From: Collinsella sp.
GTDB lineage: Bacteria; Actinomycetota; Coriobacteriia; Coriobacteriales; Coriobacteriaceae
Assembly (NCBI GenBank): GCA_018381235.1
Contig: JAGZSF010000014.1
Location: 1 to 64,000 of the forward strand
Direction of reading: 5' to 3'
Length of the DNA: 64,000 nucleotides
In this document: positions 25,675 to 34,465 of the stretch, piece after piece
How the letters are laid out: every line of letters begins with the position of its first letter
Numbering within the stretch: position 1 is the first letter of the stretch
The notes under the pieces: model-generated
Databases searched by the model: none
What the model was told of the DNA's origin: nothing
The model's input: only the letters and a program-made list of their open reading frames with translations
Translations under genes and position numbers: made by a program

Positions 25675-26307
25675 CTATCCCCTCTTTCTTGCAGCGTCGG
25701 AGGCGCGGCGCGCCAGCGCATCGGCGCGCGGCAACCATGTGTCGAGCAACTCATCACACGCCGTCTCGAGCTCCTCGGCGCGTGCACGATCCTTCATAGA
25801 CGTGGTGTTCGCAAAGAGCGTCAAGCTCGCGCCCTGCATGGCGGCGCGGCAGAATACGGCGCCGCACGCCACATCGGACAGCAGCTGACGCGAACCCTTG
25901 TCGGCCATGTCCTCGAGCAGCGCCAGTGCGCGCCCGCAGGCATCCATAATGCGATACGGCGGCATAGCGGCCACATGCAGCGCATCCTGAATCGCAGCCG
26001 GTCGGGCCGGGTCCTCACGCGGAATACCGTACGCAGCGGACACCTGGCCGTACGCACGAACGTCCTCGGCGACCAGACCCACAAGCTCCTGCGCCAACTC
26101 GTCTGCCTGGGCAAACGCACGCGTCAGGTCATCCGCACGATCAGCAAGCGCGGGATTGGTCGCACCGTAGCGGGCAACCATTCCGCACAGCGAGGCGCCC
26201 AGCGCGCCCACAAAAGCGCTCGCGCTGCCACCACCGGGAACTGGCTCGCGCGCGGCCAGCGCCTCGGCAAAACCGCGACAGGTTTTATCCATCATCTCTT
26301 GGCTCAT
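25675..26307 (-). CDS. fchA: Methenyl-/formimidoyl-THF cyclohydrolase or cyclodeaminase
   Basis: A 210-residue all-helical cyclodeaminase/cyclohydrolase family protein acting on formimino- or methenyl-tetrahydrofolate. Seen: REPVPGGGSASAFVGALGASLCGMV at the N terminus, DRADDLTRAFAQADEL, the central SAAYGIPRED helix, and SDVACGAVFCRAAMQGA near the C terminus, in the usual order and length. The start at ATG 26307 (MSQEMM) has GAAGGTG about 9 bases upstream. It is the first gene of a two-gene folate operon with folD. Whether it is a formimino-THF cyclodeaminase (histidine catabolism) or a methenyl-THF cyclohydrolase cannot be told from sequence alone; no hut genes are adjacent. Confidence 0.88.
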   Translation of the reverse strand: MSQEMMDKTCRGFAEALAAREPVPGGGSASAFVGALGASLCGMVARYGATNPALADRADDLTRAFAQADELAQELVGLVAEDVRAYGQVSAAYGIPREDPARPAAIQDALHVAAMPPYRIMDACGRALALLEDMADKGSRQLLSDVACGAVFCRAAMQGASLTLFANTTSMKDRARAEELETACDELLDTWLPRADALARRASDAARKRG

Positions 26308-26686
26308 ACGCACACGCACCTTCAAGTCATATATATCGGTCGGGCGGCCGACGCCGGCCGACCGCATCGATCACGTAATGGTGCTAAGTCTAGCCCATAA
26401 GTACGCGAGCGTCAGCGCACCTGGCCATCGCGGATTTCTATGGCACACGATAGGCCATGCCAACGCAAACATGGGACACATGGCCCACCTTTCGAGACTC
26501 CCGAGCAGCACAAGCTGGGGCATATCTATAAGTAAGGAACCCGTTGGGGAACGGCCGCGCAACGGCCACAAGCGATGAACGGAGGCATAAGTCGCACAGT
26601 ACACAGAGACATCCGCCGCCAGCGCAATCAGTACCCCAACAGCATGCGGCGCCGTGATGTCATCAGCAGACAAGGAGGACGCCACC
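26308..26686. other. Divergent intergenic region, fchA to lipoprotein 1
   Basis: About 380 bases holding promoters for both genes. A GGTCGG.../CCGACC hairpin lies near 26337-26366. The 19-base motif described at 26471-26489 is shared with the region upstream of lipoprotein 2. No gene seen. Confidence 0.5.
26471..26489 (+). repeat. Shared 19-base motif upstream of lipoprotein 1
   Basis: ATGGGACACATGGCCCACC occurs here and again at 27425-27443 upstream of the paralogous lipoprotein gene, 216 and 91 bases before the respective start codons. It may be a duplicated operator or a relic of the duplication. Confidence 0.65.
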
Positions 26687-27289
26687 ATGATGAAAAAGAC
26701 CCTATCAATCCTTTCCCTTTGCATCGCCCTCTTTGCCGCGCTCGCCCTTGTGGGCTGCGGCGGGAGCGCATCGGGCGGCGGCAGCGCCCCCAAGAGCGAG
26801 AGCAAGGAAAAGGCCCCCGTCGCCAAGAAGACCGACTACATCTGGTTTAAGGTCGAGATGCCCGAGGGCGTCGGCGTAAGCGACTCTGCCGGCAAGAATG
26901 CCGACAGGGTCCAGCTCACCTTCCCCGAAGACGAGAACGCCTCGGCCGATCGCTTTATCCCCGTTTGGAAAAAAGCGCTGACGGCCGAGGAATCCCACGC
27001 CGACCAGGCGGAAAAGAAGGGGGATACGTTCCAGTGGAAAGATGGCGGGTCCGTCGAGTATAACGGCAGGACGTGGCTCGTCGGAACATACGAGGACAAC
27101 AGCGGCATCTCAACCATGCTTTTTACCGATGTTGAGCCGGGAAGCGTCTACGTCCTCATCTCGAACTTCGACCAGCACAAGAAAGAAGCCGAGGCACTCC
27201 TCAACTCCATCGAGTTCCCCGATGACATGGAAGAGGCAGTTTCCGAGGCACGCGAAGTCGAGATTTCGAGCATCGAGATCAAGCATTAG
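26687..27289 (+). CDS. Lipoprotein, paralogue 1 of a tandem pair
   Basis: A 200-residue lipoprotein. Seen: a basic MMKK start, a hydrophobic stretch and the lipobox LVGC followed by GG, a Gly/Ser/Lys linker, then a domain beginning TDYIWFKVEMPEGV and ending SSIEIKH. The adjacent gene encodes a clear homologue (TDFIWFKVEVPEGV ... DDIEIKR). No known domain is recognised; the alternating beta-strand pattern suggests a compact beta-rich extracellular domain. ATG 26687 has AAGGAGG 8 bases upstream. Lipid modification would tether it to the outer face of the membrane. It ends in its own terminator, so the two genes are transcribed separately. Confidence 0.85.
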   Translation: MMKKTLSILSLCIALFAALALVGCGGSASGGGSAPKSESKEKAPVAKKTDYIWFKVEMPEGVGVSDSAGKNADRVQLTFPEDENASADRFIPVWKKALTAEESHADQAEKKGDTFQWKDGGSVEYNGRTWLVGTYEDNSGISTMLFTDVEPGSVYVLISNFDQHKKEAEALLNSIEFPDDMEEAVSEAREVEISSIEIKH

Positions 27290-27342
27290 AGGCTCGTACG
27301 CAGCACCGCATGCGCAGTCATTAAATGATCGGACGCCCAGCC

Positions 27343-27378
27343 AGGGGAGGATCGGATCGGCCGGCCCTCCCCTCTTTT
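27343..27378 (+). terminator. Terminator after lipoprotein 1
   Basis: GGGGAGG (27344-27350) and CCTCCCC (27366-27372) enclose a short internal stem; TCTTTT follows. Confidence 0.88.
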
Positions 27379-27424
27379 GCGCCCGGACATATTGCCACTT
27401 AACGGCGCAAATCCGGTCCTCAGA

Positions 27425-27443
27425 ATGGGACACATGGCCCACC
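27425..27443 (+). repeat. Shared 19-base motif upstream of lipoprotein 2
   Basis: Identical to 26471-26489. It lies 91 bases before the start codon of lipoprotein 2. Confidence 0.65.
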
Positions 27444-27515
27444 CGAACGAGCCGCTCGCGCGTACAGTAAAGACAGGTAATCCATGGACGGTTACAGATC
27501 GAGGAGGACACGACC

Positions 27516-28109
27516 ATGAAAAAGAAGGCCTTTGCGATTCTCACCCTCTGCATCAGTCTCTTTGCCGCGGTTGCCCTGGTGGGCTGTGGCGGAAGCGGCG
27601 GCGCTACCGGCAGTGGCGGTGGCGGCGGAGCAGAAAAGCCAGCCGTGGATATGAGGACCGACTTCATTTGGTTTAAGGTCGAGGTCCCCGAGGGCGTCGA
27701 GGTCACCGACGTCGCAGGCGATACCGCCGACAGGGCCCAGTTTAAGTTCACCGAGAGCGAGCACGCCAGCGATCGCTTCATCCCCGTCTTCGATCCTGAC
27801 AAGAACGCCGACGAGCTGTTCGACTACGAGGCAAAGTGGAATGCCAGCTTTGAGTGGACCGAGAATGACCCCGTCAAGTACAACGGCAAGACTTGGCGCA
27901 ACGCTTCCTATACACACTCGGGCGGCGTGACGACTGAGTACTTCACCGAAGCAGGCGGCGGCAGCGTGTACGTGCGCATCGACAACGTAGAAGAGCACAA
28001 GGACGCCGTCGAGACCATGATGAAGTCTCTGGAATTTGCCGATGACATCGCCAAGGCCAAGACCGAGGCCATGGATGTTAAGCTCGACGATATCGAGATT
28101 AAGCGCTAA
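27516..28109 (+). CDS. Lipoprotein, paralogue 2 of a tandem pair
   Basis: A 197-residue lipoprotein homologous to its upstream neighbour throughout: basic start MKKK, lipobox LVGC then GGSGG, a longer Gly-rich linker, and the same extracellular domain with conserved WFKVE, VPEGV, DRFIPV, VKYNGKTW and GSVYV. The domain has diverged substantially between copies, so the duplication is not recent. AGGAGG lies about 8 bases before ATG 27516. Function unknown; tandem retention suggests related binding targets. Confidence 0.85.
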   Translation: MKKKAFAILTLCISLFAAVALVGCGGSGGATGSGGGGGAEKPAVDMRTDFIWFKVEVPEGVEVTDVAGDTADRAQFKFTESEHASDRFIPVFDPDKNADELFDYEAKWNASFEWTENDPVKYNGKTWRNASYTHSGGVTTEYFTEAGGGSVYVRIDNVEEHKDAVETMMKSLEFADDIAKAKTEAMDVKLDDIEIKR

Positions 28110-28414
28110 GCGACTCGCGAGCGCAACGAAAAACACGAGCACAGTGCCAACAAGCGGCGGTGCCCCAGCGCTTCGTACTAAGGGAGGGCCGGTAAACCGA
28201 CCCTCCCTTTCTTATGCCGGTAGCCGACGAACGCAGGATGCCGGACGCCGGAACCACCCCAAATGTGGCAACGGTACGAAAACGGCAAGCACCCCAACAC
28301 GTCCACCCGCCGATTTATAGCGCCGCGCACACAATTTAAGCCGACACCTTTAAACATCCGGGCAGTATAGTGACCAAAATGAGCGCATAACCGCACCCTG
28401 CGAATGGAGGAGTT
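28110..28414 (+). promoter_or_regulatory. Intergenic region with terminator and candidate plc promoter
   Basis: A terminator (28180-28209, AAGGGAGGG/CCCTCCCTT then TTCTT) ends the lipoprotein 2 transcript. About 45 bases before the PI-PLC start is TATAGT (28366-28371), a plausible -10 box without a clear -35. The remaining 150 or so bases show no gene. Confidence 0.5.
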
Positions 28415-30904
28415 ATGACCGAACACCACGCCATCAGTCGTCGAGCATTTACGCTGGGCCTAGGACTTGCGGCGTTGTCGCCGCTTGCAAGCCTGCCCGA
28501 AACCGCGGGATTGGGCCTTCCCATGCGCGCGGCATTTGCAGAAGACACGCCCACATCGGCGGCCACCCTCGACAAGTTCGTCATTCGCCTTCGCCCCGCG
28601 GGCTATTTTCGCACCGCGAGCGTCAACGAAGACGGCAACGTCATCGGCAACGTCTGTCACCTGTTTAATGACGGCACGTCCAGCAAGCCCATCCTTGAGC
28701 ACGTAGCGACCGATACAGAAAATACAAATTGGTATGCTATCCGCACCTTGCTCAATTTCGAAGAGCACAAGAAGACGGGCTACAGCATTTGGTCGGTCGA
28801 TGGCGACTCGGACAAAGATGGAAAGGTCATCCACGTATGGAGTGGCGAGCATGACGGCAAGGCCAGTCGCTCTTTTGCGTTCAAGCGTCAATCAAACGGT
28901 ACCTATATCATCCGAGACCGCACGGTCGAGAAAGAAACCGAGAAAAAAGACATTAAGTACCTGGCCATAGAAAAGGACGGCAAAGACCAGGACAACAATA
29001 AGATCTGCCATAAGAGTAAGAGCATTCCGTGGGAGCTCGAGCTTGTCGGCTACAGCATGGACAAGACCAATGCCACAGTTAGCAGCATCGACTGGACCAC
29101 GTATAGCAGCTACGTCGACGGACCATGTTGGATGAGCCACGTCGATGGCAACAAATACCTCGACGAGCTGAGCATCCCGGGCACGCACGATTCGGGCACC
29201 TGCAGCGTGGACAACGACACTGAGCCCCAATCCTCGCAAGTAAAATGCCAGCAGGATTACATTCCCACGCAGCCGCTCGAAGGCATTCGCTATTTTGATA
29301 TCCGTCTCGGAAAGGGCGACAACCCTGGCATCGACCATGGGATGTACTACCTGCTCAAAAAAGACGCGTACTTTTTGCATCTTTCCGATGTCATAGGCTA
29401 CTTCAAAACGTTTTTGAACGAAAACCCGACAGAAGCGCTCATCATGCTTGTATCACGAGGCAACGACGAGGCTACCGACGAAAGTGTTACGACGGCTTTC
29501 GCCAAGGTTTTGGACGACAACCCCAAACTGTTCTATACGTCGAGCCGCGTTCCCACACTGGGCGAGGTGCGCGGAAAGATCGTCCTGCTACGTCGATTTG
29601 GACTCGACGGCGACAGCGTAAGCGGCCACACGTGGGGACTCGACCTCACCGAATGGGATAACAAAATCGCAGCGCACACCGACAGCAGTTCCATGTGCCT
29701 CGTCCAAGACGCGCAGGGCTTTGAAGCCGCGGGGGAAACAGGCGACAAAGAGCCCTATTGCACCAAGGTATACGCCCAGGACAAGTACAAACTCACGGGA
29801 ACCGACAAGCTCAGCTGGGTCGATAATGCGCTGAAGGAAACGACCGGGCGCACGCGCAACGAGGTAGATGTCGAGGACGATAACGGGGCCAAGGAGAAAG
29901 TCCTGGAGCGTTGCTGGTCTATCAACTACACCAGCTGCACGGGCTTGTCGCACGGAGGCAATCCTTTTACCTCGGCACGAGTAGTCAACGAGCATCTGTA
30001 TAAGAGCCCGTACATCAATCCCAGCGGCATCGAGGATACAAAGTCAGATTACCTCAAGCACATTGGCATCATCGCATCCGACTTTGTTGATGCGGCGCTG
30101 GCCCGGAGCATCTACCAGCGCAATTACGATACGGAGCACAAGCAGACGGCTTCGTACTATCTCCCGTACTATCTCCCGACCCGCATGCGCATGACGTACG
30201 GCGACTCGCTGAGCGATGCCTCATTCCAGGATGGCAAGACCGTTGGCGAGGGCCGTTTCCGCCTCGTTAACAGCAGCAACGTACTCAACGTGGCCGCTTC
30301 TGGCAGCGCGTTTGCCATCGAATACGTGGATGTCGACGCCCTGGGCAACGAGACCGCTACAGGACTGCAGGGCTTCGTGCCCATCGATATCGATCCGCTC
30401 GCGCTGACGCCCCATTTTGAGGGACTCGAAGGCCTTAAGGCCGGCGAAGACGTGCGCGCCAAGATTGCGGCATCACTCGAGGGCAAGCTCGAAACCGACG
30501 CCTGCACCGCCCAGCTCGAGTTTGTGCACGACGCGGACGGCGCTCCGGGCACGGCAATGGCCGAGGGCGAGGCATTTGCCGCGGGGACGTATTGGGTGCG
30601 TGCGAAAGGTCTGTTGGGCGACGCGGCGCAAAACTACACGCTCGCCAGCGACGGAGCCGCAAACTTTACCGTAGCGGCCTCGGACAGTGCAGGCGGCACC
30701 GGCAGCGGCACGGGTTCCAGCGCAGGCAGCGCTGATAAGAATGGTAAGGGCAACAAGGGCAAGGGCTCGGGCGGAAAACTCGCCGACACGGGCGACGGCT
30801 CCGGCATTGCCGCCGGGCTCGCCGCTGCCGCCATGGCGACAACGGTCGCCGGCGCGGCGATGCTTGCCAATGACCGCGAAAACGTTGGGGACGACAGCGA
30901 ATAG
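28415..30904 (+). CDS. Tat-exported phosphatidylinositol-specific phospholipase C-like surface protein
   Basis: An 829-residue secreted protein. The N terminus has a twin-arginine signal (SRRAF, then LGLGLAALSPLASL; cleavage likely after AFA). Residues about 30-230 form a lectin- or jelly-roll-like beta region with no recognised family. The PI-PLC X-type catalytic domain follows: LDELSIPGTHDSGT (H258, D259), GIRYFDIRLG (Arg), DHGMYYLL (second His, about residue 308), LNENPTEALIMLVSRG. A C-terminal beta region leads to LADTG at about 789-793, a hydrophobic helix and an acidic tail, a sortase-like signal. It would cleave phosphatidylinositol or related glycolipids on host or bacterial surfaces. 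ATG 28415 follows GGAGGAG. Tat export fits a domain folded in the cytoplasm. Confidence 0.85.
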   Translation: MTEHHAISRRAFTLGLGLAALSPLASLPETAGLGLPMRAAFAEDTPTSAATLDKFVIRLRPAGYFRTASVNEDGNVIGNVCHLFNDGTSSKPILEHVATDTENTNWYAIRTLLNFEEHKKTGYSIWSVDGDSDKDGKVIHVWSGEHDGKASRSFAFKRQSNGTYIIRDRTVEKETEKKDIKYLAIEKDGKDQDNNKICHKSKSIPWELELVGYSMDKTNATVSSIDWTTYSSYVDGPCWMSHVDGNKYLDELSIPGTHDSGTCSVDNDTEPQSSQVKCQQDYIPTQPLEGIRYFDIRLGKGDNPGIDHGMYYLLKKDAYFLHLSDVIGYFKTFLNENPTEALIMLVSRGNDEATDESVTTAFAKVLDDNPKLFYTSSRVPTLGEVRGKIVLLRRFGLDGDSVSGHTWGLDLTEWDNKIAAHTDSSSMCLVQDAQGFEAAGETGDKEPYCTKVYAQDKYKLTGTDKLSWVDNALKETTGRTRNEVDVEDDNGAKEKVLERCWSINYTSCTGLSHGGNPFTSARVVNEHLYKSPYINPSGIEDTKSDYLKHIGIIASDFVDAALARSIYQRNYDTEHKQTASYYLPYYLPTRMRMTYGDSLSDASFQDGKTVGEGRFRLVNSSNVLNVAASGSAFAIEYVDVDALGNETATGLQGFVPIDIDPLALTPHFEGLEGLKAGEDVRAKIAASLEGKLETDACTAQLEFVHDADGAPGTAMAEGEAFAAGTYWVRAKGLLGDAAQNYTLASDGAANFTVAASDSAGGTGSGTGSSAGSADKNGKGNKGKGSGGKLADTGDGSGIAAGLAAAAMATTVAGAAMLANDRENVGDDSE

Positions 30905-30939
30905 GCAAGCCCGCCTTTTAGACACATCGACTCAATTGG

Positions 30940-30971
30940 GGGGCGCAGAATACCGTTCTGCGCCCCGATTT
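30940..30971 (+). terminator. Terminator after the PI-PLC gene
   Basis: GGGGCGCAGAA (30940-30950) pairs with TTCTGCGCCCC (30956-30966), then GATTTTT. It lies between convergent genes and may serve both. Confidence 0.93.
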
Positions 30972-30998
30972 TTACCTTAGCCCGAACACCGTTATCGG

Positions 30999-31268
30999 CT
31001 ACATCACCATGTTCAGCGCATTCACGAACTCCTGAGCTTGGGAGCGGCTGCTCAGACTAAAGACACAGGCAGTCAACAGCCTGTTACGTAGGAAAACGTC
31101 GCGGCCCTTGATCCTGCTGACCCCCGTAATGTCCTTAAGATAAACAATCTCGGTGTGCTTGCCACCAAAAGTGCCCTTCTTGAGCACCTCGATGCGGTTA
31201 AGGTAGATCTTGACGTCTTTAAACCTACCCGAACCTTTGTCCTGGAACAGCAGCGTGTTGTTGTCCAT
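30999..31268 (-). CDS. Small PH-like domain protein
   Basis: An 89-residue protein with a strand-rich pattern: LFQDKGSGRFKDVKIYLNRIEVLKKG, TEIVYLKDITGVSRIKG, then a short LNRLLTACVFSLS strand and a C-terminal helix (SQAQEFVNALNM). This seven-strand-plus-helix layout suggests a bacterial pleckstrin-homology-like domain, which usually mediates membrane or protein contacts. Assignment is by shape only. ATG 31268 (MDNNTLL) has GGGAGTG 6 bases upstream; the longer start at 31313 has none. No operon partner. Confidence 0.55.
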   Translation of the reverse strand: MDNNTLLFQDKGSGRFKDVKIYLNRIEVLKKGTFGGKHTEIVYLKDITGVSRIKGRDVFLRNRLLTACVFSLSSRSQAQEFVNALNMVM

Positions 31269-31436
31269 ACGCGTCACTCCCGCGGGGTTCGCTAAAACTG
31301 CCTCTATGGTCACATTTTAACCACCGCAAGGCTCCCATGCGAAGGTGCCAGACAACATAGCAATTCGTGTCCGCGCGAGGCTTTAAACTAAATGCGTTAA
31401 AGATGCATTCCACAAGAGGAAAGTGGGGCGACAGTG

Positions 31437-32486
31437 ATGGGTGAACTAGTAAACCGTGGAGAATCGGCAATCGTGCCCGAAGGTTTTTACAAGCAGGTCT
31501 CCTCGATTCTCAACGCCGCTCGCGACAAGGCCTATACCGCCGTTAACTTTGCAATGGTTGAGGCATATTGGGAGATCGGCAAGAGTATTGTAGATGAACA
31601 GGGCGGAGAGGAGCGCGCAGCATATGGAGAGGCATTGATTGCAAGCCTCTCCAGAAGGCTTACCGCGGATTTCGGAAGAGGCTTTGGCATCGCAAACCTT
31701 CGCAATATGCGTCAGTTCTTTCTTGCGTTTCCAATTCGCGACGCACTGCGTAGCGAATTGAGCTGGACTCATTACCGCAGGTTGATGCGCATTTCCGACC
31801 CTGATGCTCGCACCTGGTACATGAACGAATGCGCCGATTCTCGTTGGAGCACGCGTCAGCTCGAACGCCAGATCAACACCATGTTCCGCGAGCGCCTACT
31901 TGCCAGCAAGGACAAGGAGGCCGTCACCCAGGAAATCCAAAAGAGCGCCCCGGCTCGTCGCCCCGAGGATATCATCCGCGACCCATATGTACTGGAGTTT
32001 TTAGGTTTCTCGGACGATACTGCGTTTCGCGAGAGCGATCTAGAGCAGGCGCTCATCACGCATCTTCAGAAGTTCCTGCTGGAGCTTGGCCGTGGTTTCG
32101 CTTTCGAGGCGCGCCAAAAGCGCATCACCTTTGATGGACGCCATTTCTATATTGACCTTGTTTTTTACAACTATCTGATGCGCTGCTTCGTGCTCATCGA
32201 CCTTAAGACGGACGACCTTACGCATCAGGACCTGGGCCAGATGCAAATGTATGTGAACTACTACACGCGCGAGCTCATGAACGAAGGCGACAATCCGCCC
32301 ATAGGCATCGTGCTCTGCGCGGACAAAAGCGATTCGATTGTCGAGTACACGCTGCCCGAAGACAACGACCAAGTGTTTGCCGCCAAATACCTGCCGTATC
32401 TTCCAAGCAAGGAAGAGCTGGCGCGCGAACTAAGCGCCGAGTACCGCGCCATCAACGAAGCGACTAATGGCGAAACGCAAGGGTAG
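31437..32486 (+). CDS. YhcG-type PD-(D/E)XK nuclease family protein (DUF1016)
   Basis: A 349-residue protein of the YhcG/DUF1016 family. Seen: the N-terminal DUF1016 helical domain (ILNAARDKAYTAVNFAMVEAYWEIGKSIVDEQ, FGRGFGIANLRNMRQFFLAF, LSWTHYRRLMRI) and a C-terminal nuclease-like core (YVLEFLGF, then FYIDLVFYNYLMRCFVLIDLKTD, giving the D...DLK of PD-(D/E)XK, and QMQMYVNYYTREL). Members are suspected to act in DNA processing and some sit in restriction loci; here no restriction or toxin gene is adjacent. ATG 31437 follows a purine-rich AAGAGGAAAGTGGGG. The following 420 bases carry only a terminator. Confidence 0.9.
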   Translation: MGELVNRGESAIVPEGFYKQVSSILNAARDKAYTAVNFAMVEAYWEIGKSIVDEQGGEERAAYGEALIASLSRRLTADFGRGFGIANLRNMRQFFLAFPIRDALRSELSWTHYRRLMRISDPDARTWYMNECADSRWSTRQLERQINTMFRERLLASKDKEAVTQEIQKSAPARRPEDIIRDPYVLEFLGFSDDTAFRESDLEQALITHLQKFLLELGRGFAFEARQKRITFDGRHFYIDLVFYNYLMRCFVLIDLKTDDLTHQDLGQMQMYVNYYTRELMNEGDNPPIGIVLCADKSDSIVEYTLPEDNDQVFAAKYLPYLPSKEELARELSAEYRAINEATNGETQG

Positions 32487-32909
32487 CAGCACGTTGCGAC
32501 CGAAGCCACCGCAGCCGTCGCAGGCGCACTCGCGGTTGCGACGCACGCTACGAAACAATACCGGTCATGGACGCCGGCAACGACATTCTAGCCGTGGCTG
32601 GCGAGCGTGACCTGACAGGCAAAGACGCGGCCTTCGTCTGATGTGGGTCCATTGGCTGCCACAGAAAAGGGCCGGTTGCAGCCGGCCCTAGACGATAATA
32701 CCTGCGTTGCCCGCGCTTCCGAAGTGTGACTAGCTGAAGAGCGGGTTCCGCGGCACAACCTGATTTTACCCAGTGAGGAGGCTCTTTTGCAGCCGCTCCA
32801 CTGTTTATTTACATCTGGCACCCTCAAACAATCAGACGGCAGCCCGCACTCCTGAGAGCTGCCCCGCACCCCCGGCCATCACCTTACGGCAACAACCGGT
32901 GCTACTCCC
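32487..32909. other. Intergenic stretch, one terminator
   Basis: About 420 bases between convergent genes. Only one feature stands out: a hairpin AGGGCCGG/CCGGCCCT at 32668-32689 that, read on the minus strand, is followed by TTTT and therefore ends the zinc-ribbon gene. No credible open frame or RNA gene was found in the rest. Confidence 0.7.
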
Positions 32910-34247
32910 CTACTTCCCAAATAGCGCACCCAGCAGACCGCGGCGTTTGGGCTTCTCCTCTCGATAGGAACCCTCGACGGCGGCTGCAACCTGGCGCGGT
33001 TGCTCGCCGCCTCCACGGCGCACGATCTGGTACAGGAAGGGCGATTTAACGTATTTGACCTCGACGGGCGTGGCGTGCACGGTGCTCTCACCGGACAGAT
33101 GCAGGCTCGGGCTGAGCGACGCCACGATATGCGTTTCGCGCTTGTCGCTAAACACCACCGCGGCCGCGCGGCCCGTCTGGCCGTTTACGGCAATGCGCAC
33201 CTGCTCGCCATCGCGGCCGTCTGTCGCCGGACGATCGACAAAGTAGACCGGCACCATCACCAGGCCGTCCTTATGTTTGCGGGCCTTGCGCGCCCACGTG
33301 CGGATGCTCTTTTTATTGAACCCCAGCACCGCCTCGGCGTCGTTGCCCGCAACGTCGAGCGCCAACTTATCAATAACCACCTGGTCCTTGGTAGACGCAT
33401 CGACGGAGACAACGCGAAAGTCACCTTCCTGCATGGCCGGGTCAAACGGCCCAACCTTGGCAAAGTCCCACGGCTCCAAAATGCCCATGAGGCGAACGTC
33501 CAGGTAGTTTGCCCTGGGATATGCCCAGTCGAGCACCTCGTAGTACACCAAGGTCTCCTTGCTCAGGCCCTTGCCCGGGAAGGACGCCATCATGCGCAGG
33601 TCCGCCAGCGCCATGGGGAAATAGAAGAGCATCATGTCGTTTTGGATCGCATCTTCCACGTCGTGCCCGGCAAAGGCTTCCGCATACTGGCGCACCAGCT
33701 GCAGTGCGTTGGCACGTGCCTGCTGCGGCGAGATTTCGCAGGGAATGCCCTGCTCCGGCACATACTCTGCACCCACGCCCATGGTCAGACGCTTGCTGAA
33801 GGTACCGGGCTTGAGCAGGTCGGCAATGCCGATCTTGTTGCCGCAGGACGGGCACTCAAACACACGCTGCGTTGACTCGCCCTCAAAGGACGCTCCGCAG
33901 AAGGGGCAAGGAATACTCACATGCGTAGCCTCTTGGAACTCTTGCGCCGTGCCGCGATCCTCCCACAGCAGATGTTCCAGGACCGACTGATTGCGCCAGT
34001 GCGAATTGAAGAAATACCAGTCCGGGTCCTCCGGGCGCTCGAGTTGCGACACATGCGTGAGCTTGAGCAGTCCATCCACCACCGTCAACGGCGTATGGCG
34101 AATGCCCAAAGCGCTCTTGGGCTCTCCGGCGTCCGCCTGCCACGGAATGACCGCACCGCAATAAGCGCACTCAAAGCTGCGCTTAGCTTGGTGTGTGTAC
34201 ATAGGGCCGCCGCAGTTTTGACATTTAATGGCAAACATCTCGTCCAT
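32910..34247 (-). CDS. Zinc-ribbon protein of unknown function
   Basis: A 445-residue protein with two zinc-ribbon pairs: CQNCGG...CAYCGA near the N terminus (residues about 9-31) and CPFCGA...CPSCGN around residues 108-131. The region from about 135 to 410 looks like an alpha/beta folded domain (MGVGAEYVPEQGIPCEI, AVLGFNKKSIRTWARKARK, VNGQTGRAAAVVF), and a basic tail (EKPKRRGLLGALFGK) closes it. Similar proteins are annotated as TFIIB-type zinc-ribbon-containing or hypothetical; a regulatory or membrane-remodelling role is unproven. ATG 34247 has AAAGGAGG 8 bases upstream. It is divergent from the CDF transporter, so a shared metal theme is possible but not shown. Confidence 0.7.
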   Translation of the reverse strand: MDEMFAIKCQNCGGPMYTHQAKRSFECAYCGAVIPWQADAGEPKSALGIRHTPLTVVDGLLKLTHVSQLERPEDPDWYFFNSHWRNQSVLEHLLWEDRGTAQEFQEATHVSIPCPFCGASFEGESTQRVFECPSCGNKIGIADLLKPGTFSKRLTMGVGAEYVPEQGIPCEISPQQARANALQLVRQYAEAFAGHDVEDAIQNDMMLFYFPMALADLRMMASFPGKGLSKETLVYYEVLDWAYPRANYLDVRLMGILEPWDFAKVGPFDPAMQEGDFRVVSVDASTKDQVVIDKLALDVAGNDAEAVLGFNKKSIRTWARKARKHKDGLVMVPVYFVDRPATDGRDGEQVRIAVNGQTGRAAAVVFSDKRETHIVASLSPSLHLSGESTVHATPVEVKYVKSPFLYQIVRRGGGEQPRQVAAAVEGSYREEKPKRRGLLGALFGK

Positions 34248-34465
34248 GGAAACGTCCTCCTTTGCACAGGGGCTGTCGGCATTAAGTATGTCGATCAAAC
34301 AGGCACATGCCCATACCCATGTGGCCCAAAATGGACCACCCAGGCAGACGAGAAGGCTCGCTCGTTAGCACCGGCAGACTATTGCTGCATTTTCTGAGCA
34401 TCGGTGCACGGCGCCCCCGCGCGAGCTACACTATCCCCTTAAACATGATTGTGAGGACGACCGCT

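Noticed and set aside
32487..32909. Small gene in the intergenic gap
   Set aside because: Short frames here lack ribosome sites and domain features; only the minus-strand terminator is supported.
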